From NCBI RefSeq assembly GCF_028767025.1, contig NZ_JAJQXX010000010.1:1-64000 (forward strand): DNA of 64,000 nucleotides. The letters are read 5' to 3'. The DNA is from Blautia sp. XA-2221 (GTDB lineage: Bacteria; Bacillota; Clostridia; Lachnospirales; Lachnospiraceae). The position numbers were made by a program, and so were the translations under genes. Each line of letters begins with the position of its first letter. Position 1 is the first letter of the stretch. A model generated the notes under the pieces. The model had not been told where the DNA came from. It worked only from the letters and a program-made list of their open reading frames with translations, and did not search any database. Shown in pieces: positions 51,786-61,292 of the stretch.

Positions 51786-51814
51786 TGTATTTTGAATGGT
51801 ACTTCGTTATAATA
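51786..51814 (+). promoter_or_regulatory. Promoter of a leader or small RNA upstream of ispG
   Basis: TTGTAT at 51786-51791 and TATAAT at 51809-51814, 17 bases apart. RNA would begin near 51821. Confidence 0.72.
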
Positions 51815-51820
51815 AAATTA

Positions 51821-52000
51821 CAGTCTGCACGGAAGCAGTTTCCAAAAAGCAGAGGCAGTCTGATGGAAACAGGAAAACAGAGGTCGGAGATGGCGCAAAT
51901 GGAAAATAATCTGAAAGCAAAGTTTCTGTAAATCCAGAGATAAAGAAAAAGGGCTGTCACACAGCCGGAAATTCCGGAAAAGCTGTGGCAGTTTTTTGTG
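51821..52000 (+). ncRNA. Candidate short transcript or attenuated leader ahead of ispG
   Basis: The promoter at 51786-51814 is followed about 120 bases later by a terminator, with only a 22-codon frame (51863-51931, no ribosome site) between. The unit could be a small RNA or the 5' leader of ispG controlled by attenuation. No known riboswitch motif is recognised. Confidence 0.35.
51948..51999 (+). terminator. Terminator 5' of ispG
   Basis: GGCTGTCACACAGC and GCTGTGGCAG pair, with an inner CCGGAAATTCCGG stem, and TTTTTT follows. It lies about 30 bases ahead of the ispG start. Confidence 0.72.
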
Positions 52001-52030
52001 TTTCATAATATATTTTTCAGGAGGAAGATT

Positions 52031-53086
52031 ATGTACCGGGAACATACGAAGGTTATAAAAATCGGAAATAAAAAGATTGGAGGAGGAAATCCCATTCTGA
52101 TCCAGTCTATGACAAATACAAAAACAGATGATGTGGAGGCAACGGTAAAACAGATTCTGGAACTGGAGGCAGCAGGCTGTGAGATCATCAGGTGCGCGGT
52201 TCCGGATATGGCAGCGGCAGAAGCTCTTTCTGAGATCAAAAAACAGATCCATATTCCACTGGTAGCAGATATTCATTTTAACTACAGACTTGCCATTGCA
52301 GCAATGGAGCACGGAGCGGACAAGATCCGCATCAACCCCGGAAATATCGGAAGCAGAGAGAGAATAAAAGCAGTTGTAGATGTGGCCAGGGAAAGAAATA
52401 TTCCCATCCGAGTAGGCGTAAACAGCGGATCACTGGAAAAAGAACTGGTGGAAAAATATCATGGTGTCACTGCTGAGGGGCTGGTGGAAAGCGCTCTGGA
52501 CAAGGTGAAGATCATTGAGGATATGGGATATGACAATCTGGTTATCAGTATTAAATCTTCAGACGTTATGATGTGCGCCAGAGCCCATGAACTGATTGCA
52601 GAAAAGACAACGTATCCTCTTCATGTGGGAATTACAGAGGCAGGAACCCTTTATTCCGGAAACATCAAATCAGCAGTAGGGCTTGGGATCATTCTTTCTC
52701 AGGGAATCGGAGATACCATCAGAGTTTCTCTTACCGGGTCGCCTCTGGAAGAGATCAAATCTGCAAAGCGGATTCTGAAAACGCTGGGACTTCGAAAAGG
52801 AGGGATCGAGGTGGTGTCCTGTCCTACCTGTGGGCGTACAAGAATTGACCTGATCGGTCTTGCAAACCAGGTGGAAACAATGGTTCAGGACATCCCTCTT
52901 GATATTAAAGTGGCTGTTATGGGCTGCGTGGTAAACGGACCGGGAGAAGCGAAAGAGGCTGATATTGGAATTGCCGGAGGAGTAGGCGTAGGGCTGCTGA
53001 TTAAAAAAGGGGAGATCGTAAAAAAGGTTCCGGAGGACCAGCTTCTGGATACCCTGAGAGAAGAGCTTCTTCACTGGGAAGAGTAA
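52031..53086 (+). CDS. ispG: 4-hydroxy-3-methylbut-2-enyl-diphosphate synthase (GcpE)
   Basis: IspG reduces MEcPP to HMBPP with a [4Fe-4S] cluster, the sixth step of the MEP pathway started by dxs here. The 351-residue protein has NPILIQSMTNTKTDD, VADIHFNYRLA, RINPGNIG, and cluster cysteines in SCPTCGRTR and MGCVVNGPGEA. ATG 52031 follows CAGGAGGA; an in-frame extension to 51998 has no ribosome site. It is followed by polC after 13 bases, a pairing common in clostridia. Confidence 0.95.
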   Translation: MYREHTKVIKIGNKKIGGGNPILIQSMTNTKTDDVEATVKQILELEAAGCEIIRCAVPDMAAAEALSEIKKQIHIPLVADIHFNYRLAIAAMEHGADKIRINPGNIGSRERIKAVVDVARERNIPIRVGVNSGSLEKELVEKYHGVTAEGLVESALDKVKIIEDMGYDNLVISIKSSDVMMCARAHELIAEKTTYPLHVGITEAGTLYSGNIKSAVGLGIILSQGIGDTIRVSLTGSPLEEIKSAKRILKTLGLRKGGIEVVSCPTCGRTRIDLIGLANQVETMVQDIPLDIKVAVMGCVVNGPGEAKEADIGIAGGVGVGLLIKKGEIVKKVPEDQLLDTLREELLHWEE

Positions 53087-53099
53087 GAAAGAGGAAAAA

Positions 53100-56000
53100 A
53101 TGGAAAAAGATTTTTTTGACGTATTTCCAAATCTGAAGATCAAAGATCCGCTGCAGGAGCTTCTGGATATGGTAGCTGTTACCAGAGTGTCCTGCAATCC
53201 GGATAAGACCAGACTGTGGGTTTATATCAGCAGTGAGCGGTGGATCCACAAAAAATATATCATAGAACTGCAGCAGCAGATTGAAAGACAGTGCTTTCCG
53301 GGAATCCAGATGCAGGTAACTGTGATCGAAAAGTTCCACCTGTCCAGGCAGTATACTCCGGATAATTTTCTGGAAGTGTACCGGTCCAGTATGGAACTGG
53401 AGCTTCGAAATTATAATATGCTGGAATACAATCTTTTTAAACGGTCCAGGATCACTTTTTCCGGCACAGAGGAAATGGATCTGGTGCTTCCGGATTCTGT
53501 GATCGCCCGGGAAAAAAGTGAGATTCTTGTGGAATATCTTCATAAGGTGTTCTGTGAGCGCTGCGGAATGAATCTGAAGATTGAGCTTCAGTTTGAAGAG
53601 GCTCAGGAAAGCCGGTATCGGAAGAATGCGGCGCTTCAGATTGAGCAGGAAGTGGAAAATGTCCTGAAACATGCAAAGCTGGATAAAGAGGAAGAAACGC
53701 CGAAACAGGAGGATGCCTCTTCAGGCTCTGACAAAAAAGAGAATAAAAAAGCTTCCGGTAAAGGAAAGCAGGAGAAAAAGTCCTTTGACAAAAAAGGACA
53801 CGGAGGCGACTTCAGGGGAGGGTTCCGCAGAGACAGTAATCCGGATGTTATATATGGAAGAGATTTTGAGGGAGAAACCATTCCTCTGGAGAGTATTACA
53901 GGAGAAATGGGAGAAGTCATCATCCGGGGACAGGTTCTGGACGTGGAGGCAAGAGAAATCCGGAATGAAAAAACTATTCTCATTTTTCCTGTTACGGATT
54001 TTACGGATTCCATTGTGATCAAAATGTTCCTGAGGAACGAGCAGGTTCCGGAGGTAAAAGAAGAAATCAAAAAGGGAGCGTTTCTGAAGCTGAAGGGCGT
54101 TACCACCATTGACCGTTTTGACAGTGAACTGACTATCGGCTCCATTGCCGGAATTAAAAAAATTGCAGATTTTACCAGCACAAGAATGGATACCAGTCCT
54201 CAGAAAAGAGTGGAACTTCACTGTCATACAAAAATGAGTGATATGGACGGCGTTACCGAGGCAAAGGCTCTGGTAAAACGTGCCTATGAGTGGGGACATA
54301 AAGCCATTGCCATTACCGATCACGGTGTTGTTCAGGCATTTCCCGAGGCAAACCACTGTTTTGACGCCTGGGGAGGCTGTGTGCCGAAAGATTCTGATTT
54401 TAAGGTGCTTTACGGAATGGAGGCATATCTGGTAGATGACCTGAAGGGGATCGTCACCAACAGTAAGGGGCAGTCCATGGACGGAAGCTTTGTGGTATTT
54501 GACATAGAGACAACGGGATTTTCTCCTCTGACCTGCAGGATCATTGAGATCGGAGCAGTCCGGGTGGAAAAAGGTGTGATCACAGACAGATTTTCTACTT
54601 TTGTGAACCCTAAGGTTCCCATTCCCTACCGGATCGAGCAGCTTACCAGTATCAATGATGCAATGGTGATGGATGCTCCGGATATTGAAACCATTCTTCC
54701 GAAGTTTCTGGAATTCTGCCAGGGTGCGGTAATGGTTGCCCACAATGCGGATTTTGATATGAGCTTTATCATAGAAAACTGCAAGCGGCAGGGCATCAGC
54801 GATGATTTTACCTACATTGACACAGTGGGAATGGCACGTTTCCTTTTGCCGGCGCTGAACCGGTTCAAACTGGATACGGTAGCAAAAGCAGTGGGAGTTT
54901 CTCTTGCCCATCATCACCGGGCAGTAGATGACGCCGCCTGCACCGCGGATATTTTTGTAAAATTTGTGGAAATGCTGAGAGAGAGGGATATTTTTGATGT
55001 AGATGCCCTGAACAGCCAGGGAAATGTATCTGTGGATACTATCAAAAAGCTTCCCACCTACCATGCGGTTATTTTTGCCAGAAATGAGACTGGACGTATC
55101 AATCTTTATAAGCTTGTAAGTCAGTCCCACCTGAAATATTACAGGAGAAGGCCAAGAGTTCCCAAAAGTGTTTTTCTGGAGCACAGGGACGGACTGATCA
55201 TCGGAAGCGCCTGTGAGGCGGGAGAACTTTATCAGGCTCTTCTTCGGAATGCGCCGGATCAGGAAATTGCCCGACTGGTGGATTTTTATGACTATCTGGA
55301 AATCCAGCCTCTTGGAAATAATGCGTTTATGATCGCCAGCGACAAAAACGATACTGTAAACTCAGAGGCGGATCTGATAGGGCTGAACAAAAAAATCGTA
55401 AAGCTGGGCGAACAGTTTAAAAAGCCGGTGGTGGCAACCTGCGACGTTCATTTTATGGATCCTCAGGACGAGATTTACCGGCGTATTATCATGGCGGGAA
55501 ACGGATTTTCGGACGCGGATAATCAGGCTCCTCTTTATCTTCGCACGACAGAAGAAATGCTGGAGGAATTTTCCTATCTGGGAAGTGAAAAGGCAGAAGA
55601 GGTTGTTATTACCAACACCAATAAGATCGCAGATATGATTGAAAAAATATCTCCTATCCATCCGGACAAATTTCCGCCTGTGATTCCCAATTCCGACCAG
55701 GATCTCCGTGATATCTGCTTTAAAAAAGCCCATGAGATCTATGGGGAGAAGCTTCCGGGAATTGTGGAAGAACGTCTGGAAAAAGAGCTGAACTCCATTA
55801 TTTCCAACGGATATGCGGTTATGTACATCATAGCCCAGAAGCTTGTGTGGAAATCAAATGACGACGGTTATCTGGTAGGCTCCAGAGGATCTGTAGGATC
55901 CTCTCTGGCAGCTACTATGTCAGGTATCACAGAGGTAAATCCTCTGCCTCCTCACTATATCTGTCCAAATTGTAAATACAGTGATTTTGATTCTCCGGAA

Positions 56001-57566
56001 GTAAAAAAATTCGGAGGTATGGCAGGCTGTGACATGCCTGATAAAAACTGTCCTCACTGTGGTACAAAAATGATAAAAGAAGGATTTGATATTCCTTTTG
56101 AAACCTTCCTGGGATTTAAAGGGGACAAGGAACCGGATATTGACCTTAACTTTTCTGGTGAATATCAGGCAAACGCCCATAAATATACAGAGGTTATTTT
56201 TGGAAAAGGACAGACCTTTAAGGCGGGAACTATCGGTACTCTTGCAGAAAAAACAGCGTTCGGCTATGTAAAAAATTATTTTGAAGAGCATGGTCAGCAC
56301 AAGCGGTACTGTGAGATCAACCGGATCGTTCAGGGATGCACAGGTATCCGCCGTACCACAGGACAGCATCCGGGAGGGATCATTGTTCTTCCAAAAGGTG
56401 AGGAAATCGAAAAGTTCACGCCGGTACAGCACCCTGCAAATGACGAGAACAGCGATATCATTACCACTCATTTTGATTATCATTCCATTGACGGAAACCT
56501 TCTGAAACTGGATATTCTGGGACACGATGATCCTACCATGATCCGTATGCTGGAGGATCTGACCGGAAAGAATGCTCAGGAGATCCCTCTTGACAGCAAA
56601 GAAGTTATGTCCCTTTTTGCCAGCACAAAAGCACTGGGTATCACTCCGGAGGATATTGGAGGCTGTAAGCTTGGCTGTCTGGGGGTGCCGGAGTTTGGTA
56701 CAGACTTTGCCATGCAGATGCTGATTGACACACAGCCCAAATATTTTTCTGATCTGGTCCGGATCGCGGGACTTGCTCATGGTACGGACGTATGGCTGGG
56801 AAATGCCCAGACACTGATCCAGGAGGGAAAAGCTACTATTTCTACCGCAATCTGTACCCGAGATGATATTATGATCTATCTGATCAGTATGGGAGTGGAG
56901 AGTAGCCTTGCATTTACCATTATGGAGAGCGTGCGTAAAGGTAAGGGTCTTCGTGACGAGTGGGAGGCTACTATGAGGGAACATAATGTTCCGGAATGGT
57001 ATATCTGGTCCTGTAAAAAAATCAAGTATATGTTCCCAAAGGCTCATGCGGCAGCCTACGTTATGATGGCATGGCGCATTGCCTGGTTTAAGGTGTTTAT
57101 TCCACTGGCCTATTATGCTGCGTTTTTCAGTATCCGTGCAACTGCTTTTTCCTATGAAACCATGTGTATGGGACGGGACAGACTGGAATATTATCTGGCA
57201 GAGCTTCGCAAAAAAGGCGATGAGGCGTCAAAAAAGGAACAGGATTCCATTAGAGATATGCGTATTGTCCAGGAAATGTATGCCAGAGGTTTTGAGTTTC
57301 TTCCTATTGATATTTACCGTTCTCATGCAAACCGATTCCAGATTATTGACGGAAAGCTGCTCCCTCCGCTGAACAGCATTGACGGAATGGGAGATAAGGC
57401 TGCGGAGGCTGTGGTAGAGGCTGCAAAGCAGGGGAAATTTTTGTCCAAGGATGATTTCCGTGACCGCACCAAGGTCAGTAAGACGGTCATTGATCTTATG
57501 GATGATCTGGGACTGTTTGGAGATATTCCCCAGTCCAACCAGTTTTCTCTGTTTGATGTGGTGTGA
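53100..57566 (+). CDS. polC: DNA polymerase III alpha subunit, gram-positive PolC type
   Basis: This is the main leading-strand replicase of Firmicutes. The 1,488-residue protein has N-terminal domains (1-200), an acidic/basic low-complexity linker (about 200-245), an OB fold (about 265-355), a PHP domain starting VELHCHTKMSDMDG near 369, into which a DnaQ-like proofreading exonuclease is inserted (FDIETTGFSPLTCRIIEIGAV near 467), then the palm and C-terminal regions with GSRGSVGSSLAATM and a zinc module (CPNCKYSD, CPHCGTKM). Ribosome site AAAGAGG. Antisense frames across it are shadows. Confidence 0.97.
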   Translation: MEKDFFDVFPNLKIKDPLQELLDMVAVTRVSCNPDKTRLWVYISSERWIHKKYIIELQQQIERQCFPGIQMQVTVIEKFHLSRQYTPDNFLEVYRSSMELELRNYNMLEYNLFKRSRITFSGTEEMDLVLPDSVIAREKSEILVEYLHKVFCERCGMNLKIELQFEEAQESRYRKNAALQIEQEVENVLKHAKLDKEEETPKQEDASSGSDKKENKKASGKGKQEKKSFDKKGHGGDFRGGFRRDSNPDVIYGRDFEGETIPLESITGEMGEVIIRGQVLDVEAREIRNEKTILIFPVTDFTDSIVIKMFLRNEQVPEVKEEIKKGAFLKLKGVTTIDRFDSELTIGSIAGIKKIADFTSTRMDTSPQKRVELHCHTKMSDMDGVTEAKALVKRAYEWGHKAIAITDHGVVQAFPEANHCFDAWGGCVPKDSDFKVLYGMEAYLVDDLKGIVTNSKGQSMDGSFVVFDIETTGFSPLTCRIIEIGAVRVEKGVITDRFSTFVNPKVPIPYRIEQLTSINDAMVMDAPDIETILPKFLEFCQGAVMVAHNADFDMSFIIENCKRQGISDDFTYIDTVGMARFLLPALNRFKLDTVAKAVGVSLAHHHRAVDDAACTADIFVKFVEMLRERDIFDVDALNSQGNVSVDTIKKLPTYHAVIFARNETGRINLYKLVSQSHLKYYRRRPRVPKSVFLEHRDGLIIGSACEAGELYQALLRNAPDQEIARLVDFYDYLEIQPLGNNAFMIASDKNDTVNSEADLIGLNKKIVKLGEQFKKPVVATCDVHFMDPQDEIYRRIIMAGNGFSDADNQAPLYLRTTEEMLEEFSYLGSEKAEEVVITNTNKIADMIEKISPIHPDKFPPVIPNSDQDLRDICFKKAHEIYGEKLPGIVEERLEKELNSIISNGYAVMYIIAQKLVWKSNDDGYLVGSRGSVGSSLAATMSGITEVNPLPPHYICPNCKYSDFDSPEVKKFGGMAGCDMPDKNCPHCGTKMIKEGFDIPFETFLGFKGDKEPDIDLNFSGEYQANAHKYTEVIFGKGQTFKAGTIGTLAEKTAFGYVKNYFEEHGQHKRYCEINRIVQGCTGIRRTTGQHPGGIIVLPKGEEIEKFTPVQHPANDENSDIITTHFDYHSIDGNLLKLDILGHDDPTMIRMLEDLTGKNAQEIPLDSKEVMSLFASTKALGITPEDIGGCKLGCLGVPEFGTDFAMQMLIDTQPKYFSDLVRIAGLAHGTDVWLGNAQTLIQEGKATISTAICTRDDIMIYLISMGVESSLAFTIMESVRKGKGLRDEWEATMREHNVPEWYIWSCKKIKYMFPKAHAAAYVMMAWRIAWFKVFIPLAYYAAFFSIRATAFSYETMCMGRDRLEYYLAELRKKGDEASKKEQDSIRDMRIVQEMYARGFEFLPIDIYRSHANRFQIIDGKLLPPLNSIDGMGDKAAEAVVEAAKQGKFLSKDDFRDRTKVSKTVIDLMDDLGLFGDIPQSNQFSLFDVV

Positions 57567-57579
57567 CGGTCGTATATGG

Positions 57580-57619
57580 CTGTTCACACGGTATCAGCCT
57601 GCTGGCTTGCAGTGAACAG
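57580..57619 (+). repeat. Hairpin after polC
   Basis: CTGTTCAC (57580-57587) pairs with GTGAACAG (57612-57619); inside is an AGCC/GGCT stem. There is no T run, so it is a weak terminator at best. The motif GTGAACAG also appears in the repeat near 36906. Confidence 0.5.
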
Positions 57620-57650
57620 TTGACGGATAAGAACCTTAAAATATCTGGGA

Positions 57651-57680
57651 TTACAGGATATTTTTGCGGCATGTTATAAT
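57651..57680 (+). promoter_or_regulatory. Promoter of fbp
   Basis: TTACAG (57651-57656) and TATAAT (57675-57680) with TGT extending the -10, 18-base spacer. Confidence 0.6.
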
Positions 57681-57725
57681 ATGTTACGGAAATGTTACAA
57701 AACGATTTTCCGACAGGAGACAATT

Positions 57726-59681
57726 ATGAAAAAAGATGAACTTCGTTATTTACAGCGTCTGGCAGAATTATATCCCACCATTGGGAAAGCCTCTACCGAG
57801 ATCATTAATCTTCAGTCTATTTTAAATCTTCCAAAAGGAACTGAACATTTTATGTCGGATCTTCATGGAGAGTACGAGGCATTTTCCCATGTTCTCAGGA
57901 ATGGTTCCGGCGCTGTACGGAAAAAAATAGATGACGTGTTCGGCCATACGTTAAGCAACCATGACAAAAGAGATCTTGCAACCCTGATCTATTATCCAAG
58001 AGAAAAAATCCGTCTAGTAAAAAAGACAGAGGAGGATATGGAAAACTGGTACAAGATCACCCTGTACCGCCTGATCGAGGTATGCAAGACAACTGCATCC
58101 AAATATACCAGGTCTAAGGTGAGAAAAGCTCTTCCGCCGGATTATGCCTATGTGATCGAGGAACTGATCACAGAGAAGGCAGAGGTCCTTGACAAAGAAG
58201 ATTACTACAATTCTATTGTTAATACTATTATAGAGATCCGCAGGGCAGAAAACTTTATTGTTGCTCTGGCAGAATTGATCCAGCGTCTGGTTGTGGATCA
58301 TCTTCACATTCTGGGAGATATTTTTGACAGAGGTCCGGGCCCGCATTTTATTATGGACCGGCTGATGGAATACCATTCTCTTGATATCCAGTGGGGGAAT
58401 CATGATGTTGTGTGGATGGGGGCTGCAGTGGGGCAGAGAGCCTGCATTGCCACAGTGGTAAGAAACAGCATTCGCTATGGAAATCTGGACATTCTGGAGG
58501 ATGGCTACGGGATCAACATGCTCCCTCTGGCAACCTATGCCATGGAAGCATATAAAGATGATCCGTGTACAGTGTTTGGAATCAAGGGCGTTTCCGATTA
58601 CCACTCTCTGGAGCAGGAGCTGGGACGAAAAATGCACAAGGCCATTGCTGTGATCCAATTTAAGCTGGAGGGCAAGCTTCTGAGAGAACGCAGGGAATTT
58701 CATATGGAAGACCGCTGTCTTCTTCACAGAATTGATCTGGAAAAGGGAATCATTGTCATGCCGGACGGAAAGGAATATCCTCTCAGGGACAGCCTGTTTC
58801 CAACTGTTGACTGGGAACAACCCTATGAGCTTACGGCAGGAGAGCTGGAAGTGATGGAGCGGCTGGAAGCAGCTTTTCGAAACTGTGAAAAGCTTCAGAA
58901 TCATATGCGCCTTCTTTTGGATGTGGGAGGTCTGTACAAGATCTATAACGGAAATCTGCTTTTTCATGGCTGCATTCCTCTCAATGAGGACGGAAGTATG
59001 AAAGAAGTGGAGGTTTACGGAGAAACTTACAGCGGCAGGGCTCTTTATGACATTCTGGAAAGCTATGTGCGCAGAGCATTTTTTTCTGTGGATACAGAAG
59101 AGCAGAAAAAGGGAAAAGATATTCTGTGGTATATCTGGGCAGGTCCCAACTCTCCTTTGTTCGGAAAAGACAAAATGACTACCTTTGAACGGTATTTTAT
59201 AGAAGACAAAGAGGTTGCAAAAGAGAAAAAAGGCGCCTACTATCAGCTTCTGGAAAAGGAGGAGGTAGTAGACCGTATGCTTCAGGAGTTTGGCCTGGAT
59301 CCGGCAAAGAGCCATATTATCAACGGTCATGTTCCGGTACATCAGATTGAGGGAGAAAGTCCGGTAAAATGCGGCGGCAAGGTGATTGTTATTGATGGCG
59401 GTCTGTGCAAGGCATACCAGAAAGTGACAGGAATCGCAGGATATACCCTGATCTATAATTCTTACGGACTGTTTCTTGCAGCCCATGAGCCGTTTACCTC
59501 TGCGGAGGAGGCAGTTTCCAAAGGAAATGATATTGTGTCCAGCCAGATGGCAGTGCATTATTCTTCAAAAAGGCGTCTTGTTGGGGATACAGATAACGGA
59601 AAAGCGCTTCGGGAAAGGATACAGGAACTTACCCGTCTGCTTGAAGCTTACAGGAAAGGTATTATAAAAGAAACAAAATAA
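57726..59681 (+). CDS. fbp: Fructose-1,6-bisphosphatase, class III
   Basis: This firmicute-type FBPase drives gluconeogenesis. The 651-residue protein has calcineurin-like metal motifs: HFMSDLHGEYEAF near 38, HILGDIFDRGPGPH near 197 and IQWGNHDVVWMGAAVG near 225, with NGHVPVHQIEGE and VIDGGLCKAY near the end. ATG 57726 follows CAGGAGAC. Its presence with PPi-type PFK and PEP carboxykinase shows full control of carbon flow in both directions. Confidence 0.95.
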   Translation: MKKDELRYLQRLAELYPTIGKASTEIINLQSILNLPKGTEHFMSDLHGEYEAFSHVLRNGSGAVRKKIDDVFGHTLSNHDKRDLATLIYYPREKIRLVKKTEEDMENWYKITLYRLIEVCKTTASKYTRSKVRKALPPDYAYVIEELITEKAEVLDKEDYYNSIVNTIIEIRRAENFIVALAELIQRLVVDHLHILGDIFDRGPGPHFIMDRLMEYHSLDIQWGNHDVVWMGAAVGQRACIATVVRNSIRYGNLDILEDGYGINMLPLATYAMEAYKDDPCTVFGIKGVSDYHSLEQELGRKMHKAIAVIQFKLEGKLLRERREFHMEDRCLLHRIDLEKGIIVMPDGKEYPLRDSLFPTVDWEQPYELTAGELEVMERLEAAFRNCEKLQNHMRLLLDVGGLYKIYNGNLLFHGCIPLNEDGSMKEVEVYGETYSGRALYDILESYVRRAFFSVDTEEQKKGKDILWYIWAGPNSPLFGKDKMTTFERYFIEDKEVAKEKKGAYYQLLEKEEVVDRMLQEFGLDPAKSHIINGHVPVHQIEGESPVKCGGKVIVIDGGLCKAYQKVTGIAGYTLIYNSYGLFLAAHEPFTSAEEAVSKGNDIVSSQMAVHYSSKRRLVGDTDNGKALRERIQELTRLLEAYRKGIIKETK

Positions 59682-59685
59682 AGGC

Positions 59686-59714
59686 TTTACTTATTTTTCC
59701 TGTTTTTATATAAT
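59686..59714 (+). promoter_or_regulatory. Promoter of the PurF-like gene
   Basis: TTTACT at 59686-59691 and TATAAT at 59709-59714, 17-base spacer. A leader of about 100 bases follows with no recognised riboswitch. Confidence 0.75.
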
Positions 59715-59819
59715 GATGCTTGCAGTGAATACGGAAGATCAAACTTAGGGTTGCCGGGAAGAGACGGTAATCTCTCAGCTTCACGTAGCGAAAAAACATA
59801 ATAAGGAGAGAACAGAATT

Positions 59820-61235
59820 ATGGGCGGAATTTTTGGAGTAGCTTCAAAATCCAGCTGTGTGCTGGATTTGTTTTTCGGAATTGACTATCATTCTCATCTG
59901 GGAACAAGAAGGGGAGGAATGGCTGTATATGATTCGGCAAAGGGATTTGACAGAGCCATTCATAACATTGAAAATTCCCCGTTCCGTACAAAGTTTGACA
60001 GAGATGTATCAGAGCTTCAGGGAAATCTTGGAATCGGATGTATTTCTGATAATGAGCCTCAGCCTCTGCTGGTACGTTCTCATCTTGGGAATTTTGCCAT
60101 TACAACAGTAGGTAAGATCAATAATATGGAAGAGCTTGTGGAGCATTCTTTTAAAAACGGAAGTACACATTTTCTGGAAATGAGCGGTGGAAATGTGAAT
60201 CCTACAGAAATGGTTGCTTCTCTGATCAATCAGAAGTCAACTATGGTAGAGGGAATCCGCTATGCACAGGAAATGATAGACGGATCTATGACTATGCTGA
60301 TCCTGACTCCTAAGGGACTTTTTGCAGCCAGAGACCGTCTGGGAAGAACTCCTCTCATTATTGGAAAGAAAGACGGAGCGAGATGCGTTTCTTTTGAAAG
60401 CCATGCATACATTAATCTGGGCTATGAAGATGAAAAAGCACTGGGACCGGGCGAGATCGTGGCAGTGACGCCTGAGGGAATTGAAACCCTGCAGAAGCCC
60501 GGCGATAAAATGCGTATCTGTTCTTTCCTCTGGGTATACTATGGATATCCTACTTCCACCTATGAGGGAGTAAATGTAGAAGAAATGCGCTATAAATGCG
60601 GCGATATGCTGGCAGAACGTGATTTTGGGGAGGTAAAGCCTGATATTGTAGCAGGCGTTCCGGATTCCGGAATCGCTCATGCCATCGGTTATGCGAACCG
60701 TTCCGGAGTGCCGTTTGCCCGTCCGTTTATCAAATACACACCTACCTGGCCGAGATCCTTTATGCCGACTCAGCAGAGCCAGAGAAACCTGATCGCCAGA
60801 ATGAAGCTGATCCCTGTTCACAGACTGATCAAGGATAAAAGCCTTCTGATGATCGACGATTCCATTGTAAGGGGAACCCAGCTTCGCGAAACTTCAGATT
60901 TCCTTTACAGCAACGGAGCAAAAGAGGTACATATCCGTCCGGCCTGCCCGCCGCTTTTGTACGGATGTAAATATCTGAATTTTTCCCGTTCAAAATCCGA
61001 AATGGATCTGATCACAAGAAGAGTGATCGCAAAACGGGAAGGTGACAATGTGGATGAAAAAACTCTTGCGGACTATGCGAATCCGGATTCTGATAACTAT
61101 AAGGGAATGCTGGAGGATATCCGTAAAGAACTGAATTTTACGACCCTGAAATACCATCGTCTTGACGATCTTGTAGCTTCTATTGATATCGAGCCCTGTA
61201 AGCTCTGTACTTATTGCTGGAGCGGCAAGGAGTAA
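59820..61235 (+). CDS. PurF-like protein with intact phosphoribosyltransferase but degenerate glutaminase domain
   Basis: The 471-residue protein is collinear with amidophosphoribosyltransferase. PurF needs an N-terminal cysteine (CGIFG); here the protein starts MGGIFG. Other glutaminase residues also differ: the H-x-R-Y-S-T region reads CISDNEPQP, and the NGN loop reads VGKIN. By contrast, the PRPP loop LLMIDDSIVRGTQLRE (about 343-358) and VPDSGIAHAIGY are sound, and cysteines like the PurF Fe-S ligands are present (ICSFLWVYYG, RPACPPLLYGCKY and CKLCTYC at 460-466). So glutamine-dependent activity should be absent. It may use ammonia, act as a regulator, or be another transferase. No other pur genes lie beside it. 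Ribosome site AAGGAGAG. Confidence 0.82.
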   Translation: MGGIFGVASKSSCVLDLFFGIDYHSHLGTRRGGMAVYDSAKGFDRAIHNIENSPFRTKFDRDVSELQGNLGIGCISDNEPQPLLVRSHLGNFAITTVGKINNMEELVEHSFKNGSTHFLEMSGGNVNPTEMVASLINQKSTMVEGIRYAQEMIDGSMTMLILTPKGLFAARDRLGRTPLIIGKKDGARCVSFESHAYINLGYEDEKALGPGEIVAVTPEGIETLQKPGDKMRICSFLWVYYGYPTSTYEGVNVEEMRYKCGDMLAERDFGEVKPDIVAGVPDSGIAHAIGYANRSGVPFARPFIKYTPTWPRSFMPTQQSQRNLIARMKLIPVHRLIKDKSLLMIDDSIVRGTQLRETSDFLYSNGAKEVHIRPACPPLLYGCKYLNFSRSKSEMDLITRRVIAKREGDNVDEKTLADYANPDSDNYKGMLEDIRKELNFTTLKYHRLDDLVASIDIEPCKLCTYCWSGKE

Positions 61236-61292
61236 AGAATCGACTTAAGAAATGCGTTCTGAAGGGTACGTGCAGAACAGAGGTGAAACAGA

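Noticed and set aside
51863-51931. 22-codon frame in the ispG leader as a leader peptide
   Set aside because: No ribosome site and no run of codons that would suggest attenuation by translation.
50652-51997. T-box leader for ilvE
   Set aside because: The leader is short and I found neither the T-box TGG-type sequence nor a specifier stem.
58014-59558. 514-codon minus-strand frame opposite fbp
   Set aside because: Length comes from the composition of fbp codons; product is His/Lys/Cys-rich without domain logic.
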